In this document: piece after piece, positions 6,010 to 11,019 of the stretch
Layout: each line of letters starts with the position of its first letter
Numbering within the stretch: position 1 is the first letter of the stretch
Origin: Sulfurimonas sp.
Lineage (GTDB): Bacteria > Campylobacterota > Campylobacteria > Campylobacterales > Sulfurimonadaceae
Direction: 5' to 3'
Assembly: GCA_022712775.1 (NCBI GenBank)
Contig: JAFLJZ010000178.1
Coordinates: 1-11,019, forward strand
Length of the DNA stretch: 11,019 nucleotides
Translations under genes and position numbers: made by a program
Notes under the pieces: model-generated
Told to the model about the DNA's origin: nothing
What the model saw: the letters and a program-made list of their open reading frames with translations, nothing else
Database searches by the model: none

Positions 6010-7059
6010 TTAAAAAATCTCCAAAGTTTCATATGCTGTATTTCTAACAGCTGGCGTTTCGCCAATGTCTCTGATAAGATGCACCATCTCTTCTTTTGCC
6101 ATAGAATACGCTGCTCCTGCTGAACTTACAACATTTTCTTCCATCATAGTCGAGCCTAAATCATTTGCACCAAAACGTAGTGCCATTTGACCGATATATG
6201 GACCCTGTGTAACCCAAGAACTTTGAATATTTGGTACGTTATCAAGGTAAAGTCTTGCAACTGCTAAAAGTCTTAAATAACGATTTGAAGATGGTTTTTC
6301 CATATCTGGAATCAATGCAAGAAGTTCAGTATTTTTACCTTGAAAACTCCACATAATGAAAGCTCTAAATCCACCTGTCTCATCTTGAAGACGGCGTACC
6401 ATATCAAAATGCTCAATTATGTCTTCATCGGATTCTACCGTTCCATACATCATCGTTGCGGTACTCATAATATCTAACTTATGTGCTTGACGGTGAACAT
6501 CTACCCAAACTTTTGCATCAATCTTTTTAGGTGCGATAATATCACGTACCTTGTCGGAGAGAATCTCCGCGCCAGCTCCTGGAATCGAAGCAAGACCTTT
6601 TGCTTTTAGACGGGAAAGTACCTCTTGAATCGTAATGCGTGACACTTTAGCGATAAAATCTAACTCAATAGAGCTAAACCCATGAATCGTAATTGTTGGA
6701 TACTTTGTATGAATATGCTCTACTAAATCCTCATACCACGCAATTTTTAGCTTTGGATGCACTCCACCTTGAAAAAGGATTTGTGTTCCACCAATTTCTA
6801 AAAGTTCATCTATTTTTGCATCTATCTCATCAAATGTAAGAACATAAGCATCTGCATCTTTTTCGTGTCTATAAAACGCACAAAACTTACAATCAACCCA
6901 ACAAATGTTTGTGTAATTTATATTTCTATCAATCACAAAGGTAGTTATCCCTTTTGGATGCAACTCTTTTTTTCTAGCACTTGCCATCTTTCCAAGTGTA
7001 TTTAAATCAGCATTCCTGATTAAATCAAGAGCTTCTTCTTTACTTAGTCTTTTTTGCAT
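6010..7059 (-). CDS. mqnC: Cyclic dehypoxanthinyl futalosine synthase (radical SAM)
   Basis: Radical SAM enzyme of the futalosine route to menaquinone that cyclises dehypoxanthine futalosine to its cyclic form. It is 349 aa, a normal length. The signature ITTFVIDRNINYTNICWVDC is followed by KFCAFYR; the CxxxCxxC cluster ligands are Cys53, Cys57 and Cys60. The later GGVHPKLKIAWYEDL, SIPGAGAEILSDKVR and SWVTQGPYIGQMALRFGANDLGSTMMEENVVS stretches are typical of MqnC rather than the related MqnE. Menaquinone is the only quinone known in Campylobacterota, so this is probably essential. Its ATG lies 16 nt inside the end of the DUF302 gene, indicating translational coupling. It appears to be the last gene of the run that starts at kdsA/ribH. 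Confidence 0.95.
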   Translation of the reverse strand: MQKRLSKEEALDLIRNADLNTLGKMASARKKELHPKGITTFVIDRNINYTNICWVDCKFCAFYRHEKDADAYVLTFDEIDAKIDELLEIGGTQILFQGGVHPKLKIAWYEDLVEHIHTKYPTITIHGFSSIELDFIAKVSRITIQEVLSRLKAKGLASIPGAGAEILSDKVRDIIAPKKIDAKVWVDVHRQAHKLDIMSTATMMYGTVESDEDIIEHFDMVRRLQDETGGFRAFIMWSFQGKNTELLALIPDMEKPSSNRYLRLLAVARLYLDNVPNIQSSWVTQGPYIGQMALRFGANDLGSTMMEENVVSSAGAAYSMAKEEMVHLIRDIGETPAVRNTAYETLEIF

Positions 7060-7487
7060 TGTCCAGCTTTTGTAGTTATTTTATCCATAGCATTATTAAG
7101 CTTTTTAATCTTTTTTGGTGCATTGAGAATATGTTTGTTTTCTAACCACGAACCATCTCTATATGCCATTTTTACTTTCCCATCAGTATCCATATACACT
7201 AATATTCGTATAGGCAAATCAAGGCCAACGAGCATATCTTGTTGCATTAAAGAAGTTCCCAAACGAGGATTACCAAAGATAACCATCTTCGATTCATTTA
7301 ACTTCATATCTACAGCTTTTGCATTTCCATGGTGATTAATCATCGCAAAAACACTTAATCCCTTACTCTTAACAATATTTTTGATATGTTTTACTGTTAC
7401 ATCAACACTACATGAACTTGTCTTTACAATAATATCATTTGCAAAAACACTTAAAGAAAATGCTAAAACTAATACTAACTTATTCAT
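7044..7487 (-). CDS. Secreted DUF302 protein
   Basis: Protein of 147 aa from the ATG at 7487. A signal peptide is clear (MNKLVLVLAFSLSVFA, cleavage likely after Ala16), giving a small periplasmic protein. The domain is DUF302: the family pattern of Phe-Ala-x-Ile-x-His, then IFGNPRLGTSLMQQD and GLDLPIRILVYMDTDGKV, is well preserved. Two Cys remain in the mature protein (Cys26 and Cys144) and could form a disulphide. DUF302 has no firm biochemical role; proteins of this type often occur near sulphur or redox genes, and here it follows a multihaem cytochrome. I chose the ATG at 7487, which overlaps the cytochrome stop as TAATG; an upstream in-frame GTG at 7496 adds MEI before the signal peptide and is less likely. 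It overlaps mqnC by 16 nt. Confidence 0.85.
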   Translation of the reverse strand: MNKLVLVLAFSLSVFANDIIVKTSSCSVDVTVKHIKNIVKSKGLSVFAMINHHGNAKAVDMKLNESKMVIFGNPRLGTSLMQQDMLVGLDLPIRILVYMDTDGKVKMAYRDGSWLENKHILNAPKKIKKLNNAMDKITTKAGQCKKD

Positions 7488-9892
7488 TATTTCCACCCTT
7501 CATTTCTTAGATTTACTCGTCTTTTTTTAAAAAATTTAAGATATATACCATATAAAAATAATAAACCTGCAATTATTCCTGCAATGACTTGGAGCCAAGC
7601 AGTTACGGCTAAAGACTTATTTACAATTTTTTTATGCATTTTATTGTCTATATTTATTTCTGCCATATTTGCCATATGTGTTAAAGCTGATACAGCTAAG
7701 TTTCCGTTTGGTATATCTTTATGACAAGAAAAACATACACCACTTCTATCTAACTTATCACGTTGAGCCTTGTTTAAGGGCTGTGATAATGTCCAATGGT
7801 GACCGACAGTCTGTAACTGGGTTCCGTTCACTTCTAAAAATTTAGAATAATCAAAGTGCAAGTTAGCAATTGCTGGCATCTGTTCATCTACTATTGTAGG
7901 GAGTACTTTACCATCTGCTGTCATAATATCAATGATTGTTGTAACTGAGGGGTCTTTTGTACTACGAGAACCTATAATTCCCATTCCCATAGCCTTTGGA
8001 GTAGTATGACAACTCTCACAGGTTCTTCCCTCTTTACTTATAGTATGAGGCTGAATTGGTGCCATATCAATAGCAAGTTGTCCCTCATCTGCTGCACCTT
8101 CAACATTTGGAATCTTATATATATGATTCTGTAAAAGTGCTTTTCCATCTGTACCAATTACTGTAATCGTAGTTTGACAACCAGGAACTGTAGGGGAGAT
8201 TCTACCCTCACCATTTTGTGCTAAAGGTGGGTCTTCCCATCTCATAAATGAACGCGTTTCAGTAACAGCACCATCAACTAAGTACTGACGCATATCTTTC
8301 ATATCACCAGTTCGTCCATGAATATCCTGATCATGTGAAGCTTTAAGATAATCAGGGTTTTGTTTTCCCTCCGAATAGTCAATCTTTACATGACATCCAT
8401 AACATTGTGGCGCCCACGCAGCATGGCAAGTATAACATTCCATGCTCTCAGTATGCACACTTATACTATCCATTGCTAAAAGACCTTTAGCAGATAACTT
8501 CTTCGTTTCTTTAAGTTTTTTAAGAGGGCTTAGTTTTATATCTTTACCAGATGCAAGATGAACGATAATATCAGTTCCATCTTTCACTACATGTGTATAA
8601 GGATTTCCACGGGCAGTTATAAGATAACCATCTCTTGGTTCATGCTCACTCCCCATTTTTAAATACTCAGCCATAGTTTTAGTTACACCACGGGCTTCAC
8701 CAGTTGCTTGGGTTGTGTTAAATTCATCAGAAAAACCAAGTGGTAATTCCCATGGATACATTTTTGTAGTTCCATGACAGTCTTGACACTCAATTTCTAC
8801 AGCAGCCGCATTTGCTCCTGCTAAAAAACCATCGCCATGCATATCGTTAGAAGTATGACAATCCTGACATAACATTCCCTTTTGAAAATGAATATCTTCT
8901 TGCATATGCATATACCGTTTTGTATGAAGTTTTGGTTGTTCATTCCCATCTGAATCATAAGGTCCAGAGTATGCTTTTTCCATTAAACCTTGATAAGAAA
9001 CACCGATTCTTTTTCCACGATTATGACAAGTTGAACAAGTCTCAACTGGAATTCCAGAATACACAACATCTTTCACTGTAACTTTAGCATCTCGCGTTGA
9101 TTGAATAGAATGTACTAATAAATGTCCTGGTTTTGTTTTATCTATACTTTTATCATTCCCCTCATAATAGCCTTCATTTGAGTAAGGAATATGACACGAT
9201 GCACACCCAATCCCTCTAAAATCACCCCTTACCTGACGACCTTTAGAACCTGTATGACAACGAAGACATTCTTGACGTAAATAAGTATAAACTGCTAAAG
9301 ATGGGTCTTTCATAACCTCTTCAGCTGTAGGTGCAGGTGGAAGTTCTTTCATCTTAGAGGGAAAAGCTTGTGGTTCCATTAGCGAGAGTTTATTCATATA
9401 TGTTTTATATTTTTCTGTTCCTAGACGCTTGTGAGGGTCATCAGGATTTTTTGTATCGTAGTTACCAATATCGTGGTTATAACCATTTTTACCACCAAAA
9501 CTCCAAAGTGCTCCTTGGATTTTCCCTGATTCTGTCATCATCAAAGAATTCATTTGTGCATTTACTTGTTCTTGGTGACACATACCACAAGTGTTTTGGT
9601 TTATCCATGTTGAACCTGGTGCTGGGTAAAATTCTTTTGGACCCTTGTTTGTTTTAAAATAATCTACTGTCCCACGATGGGCATAAAATTTCTTCTTGTT
9701 TTCAGGTCGACCACCATGACAAACGACACAATCGTTTCCAGGATGCCCGGCTTTCTCAGCTACATCTAAAATTGCTAACATCATACCAGAAGTTTCTTCT
9801 CGTATATGCTCGATTCCACCATGACAACCGATACAGCTATTGTCTGAAAAAAGATAGCTAGTTAGAAGTAAAAATAGTAAGATAATTTTCAT
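7487..9892 (-). CDS. Membrane-anchored 12-haem cytochrome c (801 aa)
   Basis: Large c-type cytochrome. A short signal peptide (residues 1-16) leads to 12 CxxCH haem-binding motifs, with the first Cys at 20, 55, 102, 209, 230, 286, 342, 369, 486, 497, 625 and 720. A hydrophobic span at about 763-785 follows, then KFFKKRR, so the haem domain should face the periplasm and the tail the cytoplasm. There is no haem motif between 501 and 625. I cannot assign it to a named family: it has too many haems for the octahaem HAO, OTR or MccA types, and no NapC/NrfH N-terminal anchor. A role in moving electrons between the menaquinone pool or periplasmic carriers and an unknown partner is inferred. It starts 3 nt after nusB and overlaps the DUF302 ATG by one base. 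The length and motif count are seen directly; the electron donor and acceptor are unknown. Confidence 0.93.
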   Translation of the reverse strand: MKIILLFLLLTSYLFSDNSCIGCHGGIEHIREETSGMMLAILDVAEKAGHPGNDCVVCHGGRPENKKKFYAHRGTVDYFKTNKGPKEFYPAPGSTWINQNTCGMCHQEQVNAQMNSLMMTESGKIQGALWSFGGKNGYNHDIGNYDTKNPDDPHKRLGTEKYKTYMNKLSLMEPQAFPSKMKELPPAPTAEEVMKDPSLAVYTYLRQECLRCHTGSKGRQVRGDFRGIGCASCHIPYSNEGYYEGNDKSIDKTKPGHLLVHSIQSTRDAKVTVKDVVYSGIPVETCSTCHNRGKRIGVSYQGLMEKAYSGPYDSDGNEQPKLHTKRYMHMQEDIHFQKGMLCQDCHTSNDMHGDGFLAGANAAAVEIECQDCHGTTKMYPWELPLGFSDEFNTTQATGEARGVTKTMAEYLKMGSEHEPRDGYLITARGNPYTHVVKDGTDIIVHLASGKDIKLSPLKKLKETKKLSAKGLLAMDSISVHTESMECYTCHAAWAPQCYGCHVKIDYSEGKQNPDYLKASHDQDIHGRTGDMKDMRQYLVDGAVTETRSFMRWEDPPLAQNGEGRISPTVPGCQTTITVIGTDGKALLQNHIYKIPNVEGAADEGQLAIDMAPIQPHTISKEGRTCESCHTTPKAMGMGIIGSRSTKDPSVTTIIDIMTADGKVLPTIVDEQMPAIANLHFDYSKFLEVNGTQLQTVGHHWTLSQPLNKAQRDKLDRSGVCFSCHKDIPNGNLAVSALTHMANMAEINIDNKMHKKIVNKSLAVTAWLQVIAGIIAGLLFLYGIYLKFFKKRRVNLRNEGWK

Positions 9893-9895
9893 AAT

Positions 9896-10300
9896 TTACT
9901 CAGGCTGGTCTTTAGAGATAGCATCTAAAACACCATTGATAAACTTTGGTGATTGTTCTGTTCCAAAAGCTTTCGTAATTTCTACTGCTTCATTGATAAC
10001 AACAGCAGAATCTAGTTCACCAAATAAAATTTCATAGGTAGCAAGTCTTAGAGTTGCTCTCTCGATAGCACCAAGTCTCTCAAAATCCCATTCTTTTAAA
10101 TGTTTAATAATTGATTGGTCACAGGCTTCAAGATTTTCCATTACACCCTCATACAGTCCAAGTGCAAAATCTTTTTGCTTGTTACGAATTTTTTTTTCTT
10201 CTAAAATTTCTGCAGTATGCTCAGCAATGTTTCCATTTCCTAAATCATATGCATAAAGTAGTGAAACTACCGCCATTCTAGCGTGATGTCTTGTAGCCAC
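9896..10300 (-). CDS. nusB: Transcription antitermination factor NusB
   Basis: All-helical RNA-binding protein of 134 aa that with NusE (S10) recognises boxA in rRNA leader RNA and supports antitermination. Family signatures are the N-terminal MATRHHARMAVVSLLYAYDLG and the C-terminal IERATLRLATYEILFGELDSAVVINEAVEITKAFG segments. The start codon is GTG at 10300, overlapping the last base of the ribH TAG stop (TAGTG), so translation is coupled to ribH. The order kdsA-ribH-nusB is known from Campylobacter, where pyrF follows; here a cytochrome gene takes that position with a 3-nt gap. Confidence 0.95.
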   Translation of the reverse strand: MATRHHARMAVVSLLYAYDLGNGNIAEHTAEILEEKKIRNKQKDFALGLYEGVMENLEACDQSIIKHLKEWDFERLGAIERATLRLATYEILFGELDSAVVINEAVEITKAFGTEQSPKFINGVLDAISKDQPE

Positions 10301-10764
10301 TATAGAGTCTCGTAAAGGTCAAGTAACTCAATGATAACTGTCATAGATTCAAAACCTTTGTTACCAGCTTTTGTACCAGCTCTCTCGATTGCTTGCTCGA
10401 TTGTGTCTGTAGTAAGCAAACCAAATGAAACTGGTTTTCTATGTTGTAGAGACACAGTAGCGATACCCTTAGTAGCTTCAGCAGAAACATAATCAAAATG
10501 TGGTGTAGCACCACGGATAACAGCACCTAATGCACAAACAGCGTCATACTTCCCAGAAGCAAGCAATTGGTCAATTACCATTGGTAATTCATACGCACCA
10601 GGAACTAAAACGTGTGTTAAGTCTTCTTGATTTCCACCATGACGAGAAAATGCATCTTGTGCACCCTCAACTAATCTATCTACAATAAAGTGGTTCCATC
10701 TTGTACTTACAATCGCTATCTTTTTTCCATTAACTACTTTTAACTTACCTTCTACTAAATTCAT
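10300..10764 (-). CDS. ribH: 6,7-dimethyl-8-ribityllumazine synthase
   Basis: Lumazine synthase, penultimate enzyme of riboflavin synthesis: it condenses 5-amino-6-ribitylaminouracil with 3,4-dihydroxy-2-butanone 4-phosphate. The 154-aa length is standard for the subunit of the 60-mer or pentamer. Visible landmarks are the ring-binding RWNHF (22-26), VPGAYELP (54-61), [15 protein letters not shown] with catalytic His89 (80-94), and [18 protein letters not shown]. The ATG has GGAAA upstream within CAAGGAAAATGA, and a TATAAAA box about 20 nt further on could serve as an internal promoter. It is separated from kdsA by 85 bp and overlaps nusB by one base. Confidence 0.97.
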   Translation of the reverse strand: MNLVEGKLKVVNGKKIAIVSTRWNHFIVDRLVEGAQDAFSRHGGNQEDLTHVLVPGAYELPMVIDQLLASGKYDAVCALGAVIRGATPHFDYVSAEATKGIATVSLQHRKPVSFGLLTTDTIEQAIERAGTKAGNKGFESMTVIIELLDLYETL

Positions 10765-10849
10765 TCATTTTCCTTGTTTTGTTTTATATTTCTCGTTCCA
10801 TCTCACTCTCGTTCCCAAGTAAAGCGTGGGAACTAGTCCCTGCAATTAT
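10765..10849. promoter_or_regulatory. kdsA-ribH spacer with possible ribH promoter
   Basis: The spacer contains a palindrome at 10811-10833, described separately, and on the minus strand an A-rich leader with TATAAAA and GGAA before the ribH ATG. The palindrome directly after kdsA lacks a U-tract, so it is not a clean intrinsic terminator and readthrough into ribH remains likely. Confidence 0.35.
10811..10833. repeat. REP-like palindrome
   Basis: GTTCCCA (10811-10817) and its exact reverse complement TGGGAAC (10827-10833) flank a 9-nt loop. A truncated direct copy of CTCGTTCC lies at 10788-10795. The shape and the GTTCCCACGC / GTGGGAACG flavour resemble the dispersed REP-like palindromes recalled from many proteobacterial genomes, often linked to RAYT transposases. 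Only one copy is in this window, so a dispersed repeat cannot be shown here. Confidence 0.45.
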
Positions 10850-11019
10850 TTAAATCGCCTGTATCTTTTTTATTTTTGCTATCAAAGCTTCAAGCTTATC
10901 AAGTGTTATCATATTTGGTCCATCACTTAGTGCTACACTTGGGTCAAAATGTGTTTCCATAAAGAAACCATCTACACCAACTGCTGCCGCTCCACTTGCT
11001 AAAAAAGGAACCATTGAAC
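10850..11019 (-). CDS. kdsA: 3-deoxy-D-manno-octulosonate 8-phosphate synthase (C-terminal end only)
   Basis: Last 55 codons of a gene entering from the right edge; the TAA stop is at 10852-10850. KdsA condenses phosphoenolpyruvate with arabinose 5-phosphate to make Kdo-8-phosphate for lipopolysaccharide inner core. The residues AAAVGVDGFFMETHFDP and then ALSDGPNM followed by LDKLE are the conserved KdsA C-terminus, including the DGPNM stretch near the active site. The N-terminal three quarters lie outside the window. The position upstream of ribH and nusB matches the conserved Campylobacterota order. Confidence 0.92.
   Translation of the reverse strand, partial: SMVPFLASGAAAVGVDGFFMETHFDPSVALSDGPNMITLDKLEALIAKIKKIQAI

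Noticed and set aside
7054..7335. 93-codon open frame on the plus strand
   Set aside because: Antisense shadow of the DUF302 gene, which has clear family motifs.
7488..7496. GTG at 7496 as start of the DUF302 gene
   Set aside because: It adds three residues before a good signal peptide. The ATG at 7487 gives a TAATG junction with the cytochrome and a normal N-terminus.
9370..9657. 95-codon open frame on the plus strand
   Set aside because: Antisense shadow within the multihaem cytochrome.
10341..10526. 61-codon open frame on the minus strand
   Set aside because: Out-of-frame shadow inside ribH, whose frame is unambiguous.

Overview
The window looks like a chromosomal segment of a low-GC Campylobacterota (epsilonproteobacterial) genome, most like the Sulfurimonas/Sulfuricurvum group. 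The evidence is the kdsA-ribH-nusB gene order known from Campylobacter, a futalosine-pathway menaquinone gene (mqnC), a short RecG, and a large c-type multihaem cytochrome typical of respiratory chemolithotrophs. Genus assignment is inference. Every conventional gene lies on the minus strand, so transcription reads from high to low coordinates.

Region 1 (11019 to 6010) is a tightly packed run: kdsA (3' end only), a short spacer with a REP-like palindrome, ribH, nusB, a 12-haem membrane-anchored cytochrome c, a secreted DUF302 protein and mqnC. From ribH on, stops and starts overlap or nearly touch, which suggests one operon. It couples riboflavin synthesis and rRNA antitermination with a periplasmic electron carrier and a menaquinone-synthesis enzyme.

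Region 2 (6009 to 3123) starts with an AT-rich promoter region of about 175 bp. It is followed by an unrecognised small membrane protein (86 aa), an unrecognised AT-rich multi-spanning protein (383 aa) and an M16-family peptidase homologue that has lost the HxxEH zinc site. These three are closely spaced or overlapping.

Region 3 (3122 to 2893) is the most interesting part. It looks non-coding, but it carries a 25-codon hydrophobic ORF on the minus strand behind a perfect AGGAGG ribosome binding site. That site is buried in a long-range 5'/3' RNA helix and the start codon in a hairpin. An almost consensus promoter on the opposite strand (TTGCCA, 17 bp, TATAAT with extended TG) would make an RNA antisense to the whole ORF. 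This is the layout of a type I toxin-antitoxin system of the AapA/IsoA or hok/sok kind, and appears to be an unannotated member.

Region 4 (2892 to 1) holds a 36-aa single-span membrane protein that stops 2 nt before recG, then recG, a cytosolic parvulin-type peptidyl-prolyl isomerase, and the N-terminal three quarters of an N-carbamoylputrescine amidase (aguB) that runs off the window. No rRNA, tRNA, CRISPR array, insertion sequence or gene-free stretch over 300 bp was found.
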